Positions 43,883-53,743 of a stretch of DNA of 64,000 nt are shown piece after piece. This stretch comes from Panicum virgatum. Lineage: Eukaryota; Streptophyta; Magnoliopsida; Poales; Poaceae. Under the pieces are notes generated by a model, which saw nothing but the letters and a program-made list of their open reading frames with translations, was not told where the DNA came from and did no database searches. A program made the translations under genes and the position numbers. The stretch is taken from the NCBI RefSeq assembly GCF_016808335.1, contig NC_053142.1, positions 44,559,674 to 44,623,673 of the forward strand, in the 5' to 3' direction. Within the stretch, counting starts at the first letter, position 1; the number at the start of each line of letters is the position of its first letter.

Positions 43883-44248
43883 ATGGCTTCGAGGCACGGC
43901 GCCGGAGCGATACTCGCCGCGACCGCGGTGGCCACCGCCGTAGCACTAGCCATCCTCGCCGTGCCAGCGACGGGCGTGGCGACCTCGGACGGGTCGGGGC
44001 CGAGGAGCTACCTGACGTCGTGGGGCGGGTCGGGGTGCACGTCGTCGGGGTCGCATGGGCGCATGGCGAGCGTGGGCTCGTGCGGGTGCAACCGCGTCCG
44101 GTTCCACGGCGGGCACGAGTTCAACTTCCGGGGCGAGACGGCCACGCTCTACTCCAAGCCCGGCTGCGCCGGCACGCCGTACCAGGTGTTCGAGGACACC
44201 AGGGCGTGCGGCGACTTCGGCTGGCACAGCATCCACATCGACTGCTGA
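43883..44248 (+). CDS. MiAMP1-like (beta-barrelin) antimicrobial protein 3
   Basis: From ATG 43883 the frame has 121 residues. The in-frame ATG at 43847 is too close to the TATA box and would add 12 polar residues in front of the signal peptide. The signal peptide is long and Ala/Val-rich (about 33 residues). The mature domain has six cysteines (52, 67, 69, 95, 109, 121), LTSWGGSGC in place of SGPGC, a loop longer by several residues before SCGC, HEFNFRGETATLY, PGCAGTPY and FGWHSIHIDC. It is more diverged, His/Arg-rich and probably more basic than the other two. Its promoter does not visibly match theirs beyond the TATA region. Confidence 0.9.
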   Translation: MASRHGAGAILAATAVATAVALAILAVPATGVATSDGSGPRSYLTSWGGSGCTSSGSHGRMASVGSCGCNRVRFHGGHEFNFRGETATLYSKPGCAGTPYQVFEDTRACGDFGWHSIHIDC

Positions 44249-44905
44249 GAGTGAGAACACGGGCGCGCCCGCCGGACCGTACCTGTTGATGACGTGGTAC
44301 ATGCATGTGTGTAATGAATAACGGTTTTGTTCACTGGGAAAAAAAGAGAAAAAAATAACGGCATTGTTGTATCCAAAAATTTCGTAACATAAATGAGCCG
44401 CATGGAAACAGGGTTGTCCCGCAAGCTTCATTGGGCAATGCCGGTAAATGTTTGATGATGCTGATGGAAGTGCTCATTGCAGTCATCTGGTTCTGAATCT
44501 GACACTAGTGCTACTGAGTGGTAAAGGAGAGCTGTGACAGTGCTTGATGAACTGCCTTTCTTTGTTGCAAGACCAACATCAAGTGTGATGGAGAATTTTG
44601 GTGGGAGATCCCTGTTATGCCCTTTTGCCGCCGGCGATCGCCGACAATGTGGGTAAGTACAACAAGAAACTAATCAAATTAGGGTAACTTGGGGAGGACG
44701 ATGAACTCCGCCGTTTTCTCGGAATGTATTTCATTCAGACAAAATTTGTTCACTTAATGAACTCTACTGTCCCCTGGCCTGATGCTGACCCGCACTCCCG
44801 CAGGGCCCACCCAGCACACGCTTAACTCACGTGCTCTCAACACGACCCTTCATTCTCTGTCAGTGATGTCTTTCACCGTTTCCGTCTTCTTCACTGTCTT
44901 CCCCT
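44249..44905. other. Spacer between MiAMP1-like gene 3 and the helicase pseudogene
   Basis: No gene recognised. Part of it could be 3' untranslated DNA of either neighbour. Confidence 0.45.
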
Positions 44906-45497
44906 TCAGCTCTTCTGGTAACTTGGGTATATTCTGTCTTTGTAGTTCAACCTTAGCTGGACCATACCATCATCAAACTCAATGGGCTGAAAAATTGCAT
45001 TTGGCAAATCTCTGTCATCGTTGACACAGAAAAAACAACCTCGATCCCACGTGTCCATGATAATCTTCTGCCAAACAGAATTGCTGTTGGACAAAGTGGC
45101 TCCATTCCCCACTATCCATAAGCAATGCCTGCAAGAAAATAAAAGAATAAATTACATATTTGTTCATCGTGAATGCACGCAATAGTAGAAAGGCGGACCA
45201 TACAGAAGATTGGGAAGTACTTGAAATGTAAATGCTAGGAGTGGAACTTACTTGGCCCTCGTCAGAGCCTTGTCCTCTGTAAATTTGAGAGGAACCCAAC
45301 TGAACCATCTTGCTCCTGACTGTTGATATGATAATGATATCTTCCTCCACGCCTTGGAAACCATCCACAGATTTTACTTTCAGTGAGAAACCATCACACC
45401 TACTATAAGCTTTCCCAAACTTTTCCTGGATAGCTCTAACTTGAGCATTGTATGGGGACACAACACCAACAGAGGGCTTGCTTCCTATAGAAACTCT
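44906..45497 (-). pseudogene. SEN1-type helicase pseudogene, C-terminal fragment
   Basis: The minus strand carries two exon remnants separated by an intron of about 130 bases with GTAAGT and TTGCAG borders. The first reads GVVSPYNAQVRAIQEKFGKA and KVKSVDGFQG-EEDIIIISTVRS, helicase motifs of the C-terminal AAA domain of superfamily 1 RNA/DNA helicases. The second, after splicing, reads HCLWIVGNGATLSNSNSVWQ and DRGCFF. Between STVRS and the intron the family block is recoverable only by changing frame near 45300 and again near 45265, so there are at least two small deletions. The 5' three-quarters of the gene, including the ATP-binding motif, is absent. An intron border at 45498 shows that the fragment came from genomic DNA, not a cDNA. 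Confidence 0.82.
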
Positions 45498-46498
45498 CTG
45501 CAATAGATAAAAAGGAAAAAGGAAAACATTGTAACCCGGCTAAACAGAGAGCGTGGGGGTACACATTGGCTATGATTAATTGCCATAGCAGAACAAAGCA
45601 ATTATAGACCAAGGGAATAATTACACATTGGCTATGAATGCACCTTTGTATGGCAATTGGATCCTTGCAAACAGCAAGATTACTAGTTTTCATGCAGTTT
45701 GTGTGGGGAAAAAGAGAGAATTTATGAGATAACTTATGTTTGGTACTTCTGTGAAATGGAATCAAGGGATCCCTAGAATCAATAAGTTTTTCTGACACCA
45801 ACATACCATCTGACTGAACTTCAAACAAAAAAGTTTGTGGTCAATCCTACTAATGAGCCATCGTAACAGGAGTACTGCTACGATGGAGGGCAGTAGAAGC
45901 AGTCACTGGCTTGTAGCTCGCCCCCCGAACAAGAACGGGAAACCGCGGCGCCGCTGCCTCCGTACTCCATCGGGGTTGCATAAACGCACACCATCTCGTG
46001 GTCTCGTGGACCGATCGAACGCGAAGGGTGAGGACATTGGACAACGGATGCCACGAGATGGGATGGACCTGGCTCTTCTAGGTTAGCTGGGCCACAAATC
46101 ATAAACAGAGTTTGCCATGGTTCATTATTTACTAACTTCTGTATTGCCAGTTTCTCTAATCCCCCTCCTCTGTTTATTACAGGGAGGGGTTCTTGGACTT
46201 TGATCCTAGAGAAGTCAATGTTCCTCTCTCCGGGGCCATGCTGGAGTTACAGTACGATATTACCACTCCTTTCACAGTTTTGGAGTAATTTGAAGTCGTA
46301 CTAAATTATTGACTTTAAATCAGTCTGGAAATAGTAGGGGATCAATTTCAATTTTCACTATAACTTTATAATCACAGTAGAAATAAGATTGCACCACCCA
46401 GGATGGTACTCCACTACAGAATATGTATTTACATAAAGAAGTGCAAGTATTGGTCGCTATCAGCCTATCACCATCACATCACACAGCATACACGTCGA
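45498..46498. other. Region upstream of the helicase fragment, unassigned
   Basis: 45498-45830 may be intron of the lost helicase gene. On the plus strand a TTATTACAG acceptor at about 46185-46193 is followed by a short open stretch (GFLDFDPREVNVPLSGAMLE) ending at about 46290, an exon-like relic I cannot name. Confidence 0.35.
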
Positions 46499-46506
46499 CC
46501 TACGAA

Positions 46507-46676
46507 CAGGGGTGGATGCAGAAATTGGAGGTAGCGAGCCTCATCTCCCTTCTTCTTCCTCCAGCCCCTCCACCTTTCCCTTTTCATCTTTCTTTTTTCT
46601 GTTCCTCTCCCTCCTTCCTCCCTCTAATTTCCATGGAGTTATTGGGGTAGGGGGGCTTGAGCCCCCCAACCCCGGA
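46507..46676. repeat. hAT-MITE fragment
   Basis: Starts CAGGGGTGGATGCAG and runs through pyrimidine-rich sequence to GGGGGGCTTGAGCCCCCCAA. It is about 80% or more similar to 47843-48007. The right terminal repeat is missing. It is preceded by CCTACGAA. Confidence 0.65.
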
Positions 46677-47142
46677 TGTGCTGTGCACCTCATGTGCAGG
46701 CTTCGACATACAATGCTCCAGCTGCTTTGGTTACATTTCGATCATCCATGTGGTTGGTCACGGAAACTCTAATCATTGAATCAAATTAATCTTAATGAAT
46801 AACTAATTATTTCTCTTCTTTTAACCCTCTTTTCTGCCATTAATAACAAAATGGATTATTCCAATATATAAAATATTAATTTCAATAGCTTTTGCTACTA
46901 TAACCTTCCCAACCACAATTTTTATTTTATTATCTTCACTTATTGAGTATAGATATAACAAAATATTAAAAAAACAGCGGGTTATGTTGACCAGAACTCT
47001 GACGTAGGACACCTTGGCCACAGTCTTGATGCTTTGCACTTGATCTCCAAGAAGGTAAGGGCTTAAAACTTGCATGAGAATAGACAAGTATATCGTAATA
47101 TCGATCACCTGAAGGGATATCTAGGAAGAATCAAGTGCATAC
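46677..47142. other. AT-rich spacer, no gene seen
   Basis: No domain or structural RNA was recognised. Confidence 0.4.
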
Positions 47143-47480
47143 CTCGTCGGCGTAATAAATGGCAACAAGCACAGAGAAGGCGAACAACACAGTTTTACTG
47201 AAATCCACCGGCAGTTTGCGCATGGAGCCCTTCAAGCTGTATGGCACTAGCACCGTGATCACGGAAATCGGAGGGCCACGTGATCTAATATGCACATGCG
47301 AAGGGTAATTATTTTATACTGTACACGCATGCATGCATCATAGAAAGGGCAGGTACTAGGACTCACCGAGCAATGCGGTAGAGAATACAAATGATGATAT
47401 GTTGTTAGCCACGAAGCAAACAAAAGGAAGTGTGGTTTTCACCCAAGGTTTCGAAGACTGGACGCATCTGGTACCCATGC
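47143..47480 (-). pseudogene. Exon-like relics of an unidentified membrane protein
   Basis: Two minus-strand stretches look like exons. 47367-47480 reads VKTTLPFVCFVANNISSFVF and ends at a GTGAGT donor. 47143-47284 starts after ATTAG, reads GPPISVITVLVPYSLKGSMR then FSKTVLFAFSVLVAIYYADE, and ends at a GTATGC donor. Both are hydrophobic enough for membrane helices. Joining them across the 82-base gap does not keep the most plausible frames in phase, so the gene is broken or incomplete. The family is not recognised. Confidence 0.3.
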
Positions 47481-47834
47481 TTATTGATACCGTAACGATT
47501 AACATGGAAATTTTCCAGTTACAATCTATATATCTATCTATTATATTATTAAGGGAGTGTTAAAAGAAATAACCATGTTCGCTGAGAGGGTCTAAAAATT
47601 TCCACTTAATCTAAAAAAATAAAAATTTAAACCGTTGGATTTTATGAAGATCTAACAGTCTAAACTAAGTCAAGAGTCCATATCAAATATTATTACTAAA
47701 TAGCTAATTTCGAAGTTAAAAAATAAAGAAAATTAGGACTAAACTCTTACTAAAGAGCTAATTTAGGAATTTCAAAATAGCAAAACTTGGATATTACTAA
47801 AGAGTCCATACCAAATATGATTAGTATGATTAAA
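47481..47834. other. AT-rich spacer
   Basis: Contains several TACTAAA(T/G)AGCTAATTT-like short repeats at 47690-47800. No gene seen. Confidence 0.4.
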
Positions 47835-47842
47835 CCTAAGAA

Positions 47843-48486
47843 CAGAGGTAGATGCAGGAATTTGAGCTAGGGGGGGCTCATCTCCCTTCTTCTTCCTCTA
47901 ACCCCCCTCCCTCCCTTTTCATCTCTCTTTTTTCTCTTCCTCTCCCTCCTTCCTCCCTCTAATTTTCATGGAATTCTTGGGGGTAGGGGGGCTTGAGCCC
48001 CCCAACCTGTCGGTGTTTTACTGTCACGTCTATCTAGGGATACTCTTAGGTAGATAGATGATCGTGGGAAGACGCCGAGATCAAGAACACGATGGTGCAA
48101 GCAATAGAAGGGTTTAGATTGGTTCGGGCCACACGGATGCGTAATACCTACGTCCTATTGGGTGGTTTGTATTGCCTTGAATGTAGATGGGTGTGTATGC
48201 GCTAGGTTATGACGTATGCGTTAGGTTCTACCCCTGAAGGGGTCCTTGCCCGCCCTTATATAGGCTGGGGGAGCTGGGTTACAAAGAAATCATAGATCAG
48301 TATGAGCCTAAGAGTCTGCACCGAGTACTACTCAAGTAGTTTTTTTCTATACCTACTAGTTCTAAGTCTATCCAACTAGTTACATGCTGAATGGGTATGA
48401 GACATGCTTCATCCCATATCTGGTACTGAACTGTAGGTATCTCGTGGCCCCGGATCTGAGAAACCCCCCCACTGGCTCCGCTGCTG
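47843..48486. mobile_element. hAT-type MITE interrupted by a solo LTR
   Basis: The left end CAGAGGTAGATGC and right end GGCTCCGCTGCTG are imperfect inverted repeats. The flanking octamers CCTAAGAA (47835-47842) and CCTACGAA (48487-48494) match at seven of eight bases, a slightly decayed hAT target duplication. The element is split by the LTR at 48008-48460. Confidence 0.78.
48008..48460. mobile_element. Solo LTR nested in the hAT MITE
   Basis: It starts TGTCGGTGTTTTACTGTCA and contains CAAGAACACGATGGTGCAAG, GGTTCGGGCC and a TATATAGG box, features I associate with a common grass LTR family starting TGTCGGTG. Flanks CAACC and AAACC match at four of five bases. No internal region or second LTR is present, which indicates LTR-LTR recombination. 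Confidence 0.72.
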
Positions 48487-48494
48487 CCTACGAA

Positions 48495-48915
48495 GAATAC
48501 TCTAATCCAACTTCAACAGGCGGTCAAGCACGTCGCAGATGGCCGCCATCTCCACTTCAGCCTCAACCCGCTCTGGCAGAAGGGAGATGTACCAGGGGAG
48601 GCGCCCAGATGCGCCGCACTGCACTTGCAGAGAGGGAACTGCCATGGCGAGTTAGAATGGGTAGCCCTTGATGTGCGGGGAGCAAAGGGACATGCGGCAT
48701 TGCGACGGCCTGAGCCTCGACGGCGGCGGCGAGGAAGATGAAGCGGAGGGAGCCGGGGACATGGCCAAAATAAAAATCAAACCACCAAGAATACCTTTAG
48801 CAGTATTTTTCGAAGTGGTTCCTAGCCTACATCTTAAGTTCTTCATAATAGATTCTTCTCATTTTTAAAATTCCCAATCACTATAAAATTTCTGATAAAG
48901 AAAGGTTAGGAAATA
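48495..48915. other. Unassigned spacer
   Basis: GC-rich from 48520 to 48760 without a recognisable domain, then AT-rich. Confidence 0.4.
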
Positions 48916-49062
48916 TTCCATCCGTTCCAAAATATAGGTCGTTTTGACTTTTCTGCATTCATATATTTTATTATGTATCTGGACATATGTTATATCTAGG
49001 TGCATAGTAAATATTATAAATCTAAAAAAGCCAAAACAACTTACATTTTGAAACGAAGGGAG
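48916..49062. mobile_element. Stowaway-type MITE, 147 bp
   Basis: The ends TTCCATCCGTTCCAAAATA and CATTTTGAAACGAAGGGAG are the Stowaway CTCCCTCCGTTCC-type inverted repeats, with TA on both sides (48914-48915 and 49063-49064). Confidence 0.88.
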
Positions 49063-49084
49063 TACCGCCGAATGATCAAATATG

Positions 49085-49140
49085 GTGCGAGCAAGGAACT
49101 TACTTGGTCCTTGTCAAAGCCACATCTGTTCCCTGTAAGT
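49085..49140 (-). pseudogene. Short second helicase exon fragment
   Basis: The minus strand reads NLQGTDVALTRTK followed by a GTAAGT donor, matching the exon end of the helicase pseudogene at 45240-45295 but without its deletion. The copies are about 80% identical, so this piece comes from a different helicase copy or an old duplication. Confidence 0.6.
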
Positions 49141-49153
49141 TTGTTCTATGTAA

Positions 49154-49228
49154 GGAGCACACAACACTGTCTCCCACTCGGCGGCCTCAGACGGGTCGGG
49201 GCCGAGGAGCTACCTGACGTCGTGGGGC
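49154..49228 (+). pseudogene. MiAMP1-like fragment at the duplication junction
   Basis: GGAGCACACAAC and CCCACTCG match the leader of the third MiAMP1-like gene (about 43855-43873). The sequence then jumps to GGGTCGGGGCCGAGGAGCT, matching the start of its mature domain (about 43993). The signal peptide region is deleted, and the fragment stops abruptly at 49228, where retroelement LTR begins. Confidence 0.85.
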
Positions 49229-51699
49229 TACAAGCACGACACATATTTGAATATACAACAAATATACATAGAACTTGACTTTAAGTTTTACAAACCAAGT
49301 TTGAATAAATACATAATTCACAAACTTTTCAATACTGAAATCCTGGTTCGTCTAGAGGAACGGGGCCTACAGCTACCAAAAGTGAGCCATAGAGAGATCC
49401 ATAACTAAACGTCCGGCTCCACGACCACCCATCCCTCTGCATCCCGGCGGATGAACTTGGCGCAGCAGGGACAGAAGTCTGTGTCTGTGTTTCCTGAAAT
49501 AATGTTGGCAACAAACCCTGAGTATTCTAATACTCAGCAAGGCTTACCCGACCAGTGGGTATAACTTAGCCCACATAGCTAGACATGCAAGGCTTTTGGC
49601 TGGTGGTTCTTTTGCATAAAACAGGCAACTAAAGTAATTCCTTACTTTCATTATTTTAGCCTCAGATTCTATATAAACTAACTCTTATCTAATATTTGCA
49701 AAGACCTACTATAGAAATCATGGTGATGCAAGCAAAATAAAACAATGGCTCCATATTTTATATAAACATACCTAACTCACATTTTACATTTTTGCTACGG
49801 TGTGACAAAGAGACCAAGGCCCTCATAACCGCGAGACACGGCGAATCGATCTGATTTAACCTTGCAAGGTGGACCTAACCAACACGGCACGTATTTGCCC
49901 CGTCGGACTATACATACCAACCATTCCCCTCCCCGCCTCGAACTACAGGAACCAGCCCAACGACATATGGTCAGCCGAGCTCAACGTGAGACCACCAAAA
50001 GTAAACACATGCATCCCAATTCTCCGCGACTACTCGACTCGCCCCAGGAGTTGGGTGCGGGTTCCTGTACTTTCGAAGCAAGGCAGTACTCGGCTTACCG
50101 GTTTCGACTACCTCCTACTCCCGGCATGCGGTTAGTACAGTTCAATCCCCGATCAGCACTGCCACATCCACCGGTCCTTAATCGACACAGACGGGGCTAA
50201 GACACCCAGGAACCCTGTCCTGCTGCCATACCTATCCATCATCCCCGCCCGGTCTCACATTTCCATGTTCGTTTCGAAACCAATCTCACATACTGAATTA
50301 TATAAAGATAATAACGTATCTCGCGAGTAACCGGAAATTACTCGACTCCTAACATCCTACATCTCGCGAGTGCAGGAGACCACTCGTCTTCTACCGGTAA
50401 CATTAAGCTTAGCACAACTATCGTCCTATACATGCTAGTATAACTCCGGGAATCCTATGAATCATGCAACTAGGGTTCCAAACAATTCCTGAACTCAATG
50501 CACAAGTAGTAGAAACATACATAGGTGTCTTAATTTAAAATACTAGGATGTGCACCGGGGCTTGCCTTGCGCCTGCTGCTCAACACTGGGGCCAGACGGG
50601 CCTTGGGCCGGGTGCTCACACCTCTCCTCTTGGGCTTGCGTCGTTTGCTCTTGTGGTGCCGCGATCACCTCAAAGACGGCTCCCTCAGATGCGGATGCTA
50701 CACGTATGCATATGAATTAAATGAGTGCAGCCCAAGAATATAACTAGTTTACTTTAACTGAAATACCCTGCGGACTGTCCGCGCCCGAGTGGCGGACTGT
50801 CCGCCGCACTATCCTACCAACCCAGCAGAGGCAACAACGTCTCTGGAACTTTTTCCCATTTTACCTGCGGACTGTCCGGCCACCCCTGGCGGACCGTCCG
50901 CAGTTCAAGTACTCAACCCACCAGAGACGAAAACGTCTCTGGACAATTTCCTAGACTCTACTGCGGACCGTCCGCGCCCAAGTGGCGGACCGTCCGCAGT
51001 TCACCCTTGCGAACCCCCAGAGACGACATCGTCTCTGGAACAAATTCAAGCCTCAACGACGGACCGTCCGCTCCCCTATAGCGGACTGTCCGCAGTCAAC
51101 CTTGCAAAAACAACCAGAGGCAACATCGTCTCTGGACAAAAACTAACCTGACCGGCGGACCGTCCGCGCCTCCCAGGCGGACCGTCCGCGATAACTAATT
51201 TCTGACCTTCGCCCTAGGCGGCAGCAAGGGCGGCGGCGACGGCGGAGGCCGTGCTCCGGCGCCGGCGACACGTCATGGAAGGGGAAAAAGGCTGTGAAGC
51301 ATAAGGGACTCACCACGAATCCATTCCCGCGGTCGGTTCGAGTGGAGGACGACCGGAGAGGCGGATCGGCGGTGGAGCAAGCTTCAAGCACCCCCAATGG
51401 TGTCCGGCGGTGGTGGAAAGATTCCGGCCGGGGATAAGCCGGTTTAGGGGTTTGGGAAGGTGGAGGAGGTGACGAGGAAGGTTCCTGCGCGAGGAATCGA
51501 GGTCTGGTGGACGGAGGAGGGAGATCGAAGCAAGGGGCGACGATGGCGCGGGAGCTCGAGCTCCGCTCGGCTCTGCAAGAGAAGAGGAAGAAGAGAGGAT
51601 TGACGAGTGGGTCCCAAGCCCATCCAGATAAATATCTGGGCGACGCCTCGCGGACTGTCCGCCGTCACCTCGCGGACTATCCGCGTGGTGGTTGTTACA
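49229..51699 (-). repeat. Truncated 3' LTR, copy B
   Basis: Corresponds to 22924-25394. The palindrome-pair array is at 50770-51190. Confidence 0.93.
50770..51190. repeat. Palindrome-pair array in 3' LTR, copy B
   Basis: Same five 22-bp-spaced pairs and four hairpin spacers as in copy A. Confidence 0.88.
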
Positions 51700-51733
51700 A
51701 TCCTACCCCCTAAAAGAAATCTCGCCCCGAGAT

Positions 51734-53695
51734 TTAAGGAATAGCTAAAGGGAGAGTTATAAATTGGTGTGTACCTTGATAGACTTGTAGCAATTCCGGA
51801 CATTTAGCCTGAACAAATTCCTCCGTCTCCCAAGTAGCTTCCCGCTCGGAGTGGTTGCTCCATTGCACTTTATAGAAAACACTGGTTTGATTCCGAGTGA
51901 CCCTGGTTTTGTGATCAACGATTTTGATTGGGTATTCGGGATAGACAAGATCGGGTTCCACTTGTAGTTTCTCAATGTCAAGCACCTTCTCTGGAACACA
52001 GAGGCATTTCCTGAGCTGAGATACGTGGAATATATTATGAACCGCGGATAAGTGGGCAGGAAGCTCCAAACGGTATGCCAGTGGCCCACATTGCTCAACA
52101 ATAAGAAAAGGCCCAACATAACGAGGTGCGAGCTTTCCTTTCACCCCGAACCGTTGAACCCCTTTCATTGGAGATACCCGCAGATAGACATGATCCCCCA
52201 CTAGAAACAGGGTGGATTGACGCTTCTTGTCCGCATAACTCTTTTGTCGGGATTGGGCAATCTTCAAATTTTCCTGAATGACCCGAACCTGCTCTTCTGC
52301 TTCATTCACCATATCGGGCCCAAAGAAAGTTCTCCCCCCCGCTTCTGACCAATTCAAAGGCGTTCTGCATTTCCGTCCATATAAGGCCGCAAATGGAGCC
52401 ATCTTGATGCTTTCTTGATAACTGTTGTTATAAGCAAACTCGGCCAATGGCAAGCACTCATCCCATTTCTGACTGTAGGTGAGCACGCAAGCTCTAAGCA
52501 TGTCCTCTAATATTTGGTTTATTCTCTCTGTCTGACCGTCAGTCTGGGGATGATAAGCCGAGCTGCGGAGGAGCCGAGTGCCGAGGGCGGCATGAAAGTG
52601 CTCCCAAAACCGGGCAATGAACTGAGCACCCCGGTCTGAAATGATTGTTTTTGGAATTCCATGAAGACTCACAATGCGATCTATATATAGCTGAGCGTAT
52701 TGCTTCGCCGCATGTGTGGTCTTTACCGGTAGAAAATGGGCCGACTTGGTGAGACGATCTACAATAACCCATATCGAGTCATACCCCTTGGAAGTTTTGG
52801 GTAGACCGACGATGAAATCCATACTAATGTCTTCCCACTTCCAGGATGGAATACTCAATGGCTGCAAGGGGCCGGCTGATCTCAAGTGGCTAGCCTTAAC
52901 CCTCCGACAGGTGTCACATTCTGACACATAACTTGCAATTTCCCGCTTCATCCTTGTCCACCAAAACCGCTGTTTCAGATCCTGATACATCTTGTTGCTG
53001 CCAGGATGGATAGAATACCTAGAGAGGTGAGCCTCATCAAGAATTTGTTTCCGGAGTTCTAAATCCTTAGGTACCACCAGCCGGTTCTTAAACCATAACA
53101 CACCCTCGCCATCTAACTGAAAACATGCCACACGAGGGTCACCTTCCATGAGCCTCTGCCTAATCCTTTCCATGCCAATATTATCTCTTTGAGCGGCAAT
53201 AATTTGATCCCGCAGTGTTGGAGTGAGGGTAATATGAGTAAGTGTACCCTCAGCTACTATAGCCAAATTCAACTTCTCCATCTCTTGGCATAGAGTTGCA
53301 TGCATAGGGGTTACTGAGATACAGTTGCAACTTGCCTTTTTGCTCAATGCATCTGCTACCACATTAGCTTTGCCCGGGTGATAGTGGATTTCCAGATCAT
53401 AATCCTTAATCAATTCCAACCACCGTCTCTGGCGCAAGTTTAGCTCATTCTGAGTAAAAATATACTTTAGACTCTTGTGGTCGGAGTATATATGCACAGG
53501 ATTACCCAGAAGATAATGACGCCAAATCTTCAGCGCATGCACCACTGCTGCCAATTCCAAATCATGAGTGGCATAATTCTCTTCGTGTCGCCTAAGTGCT
53601 CTGGAAGCATAAGCTATCACCCGCTGATCTTGCATAAGGACGCAGCCAAGACCCGTACCTAATGCATCACATACAAACATCAAGGCCAGAATCAT
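51734..53695 (-). CDS. RNase H-integrase-chromodomain part of gag-pol, copy B
   Basis: This 653-codon frame is uninterrupted, unlike copy A. RNase H residues Glu47 (HDLELAA), Asp72 (SDHKSL) and Asp115 (ADALSK) are present. The integrase zinc finger is H223, H230, C260, C263. The catalytic triad is D293, D354 and E390, with 35 residues between the last two. The C-terminal chromodomain (about 588-640, [19 protein letters not shown]) probably steers integration to certain chromatin, as known for chromoviruses. The first 13 residues are encoded by the insertion and are not native. The true join is from the upstream frame. Confidence 0.92.
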   Translation of the reverse strand: MILALMFVCDALGTGLGCVLMQDQRVIAYASRALRRHEENYATHDLELAAVVHALKIWRHYLLGNPVHIYSDHKSLKYIFTQNELNLRQRRWLELIKDYDLEIHYHPGKANVVADALSKKASCNCISVTPMHATLCQEMEKLNLAIVAEGTLTHITLTPTLRDQIIAAQRDNIGMERIRQRLMEGDPRVACFQLDGEGVLWFKNRLVVPKDLELRKQILDEAHLSRYSIHPGSNKMYQDLKQRFWWTRMKREIASYVSECDTCRRVKASHLRSAGPLQPLSIPSWKWEDISMDFIVGLPKTSKGYDSIWVIVDRLTKSAHFLPVKTTHAAKQYAQLYIDRIVSLHGIPKTIISDRGAQFIARFWEHFHAALGTRLLRSSAYHPQTDGQTERINQILEDMLRACVLTYSQKWDECLPLAEFAYNNSYQESIKMAPFAALYGRKCRTPLNWSEAGGRTFFGPDMVNEAEEQVRVIQENLKIAQSRQKSYADKKRQSTLFLVGDHVYLRVSPMKGVQRFGVKGKLAPRYVGPFLIVEQCGPLAYRLELPAHLSAVHNIFHVSQLRKCLCVPEKVLDIEKLQVEPDLVYPEYPIKIVDHKTRVTRNQTSVFYKVQWSNHSEREATWETEEFVQAKCPELLQVYQGTHQFITLPLAIP

Positions 53696-53743
53696 ACCTG
53701 GCTAAGTCAAAGGCGGAAAGGAGAATGCGGCCAAAACTCATAC
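53659..53743 (-). other. 85-bp GT...AG insertion in RNase H, candidate intron, copy B
   Basis: Identical to 27355-27439. Its presence in both copies only reflects the segmental duplication and is not independent evidence. Confidence 0.6.
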
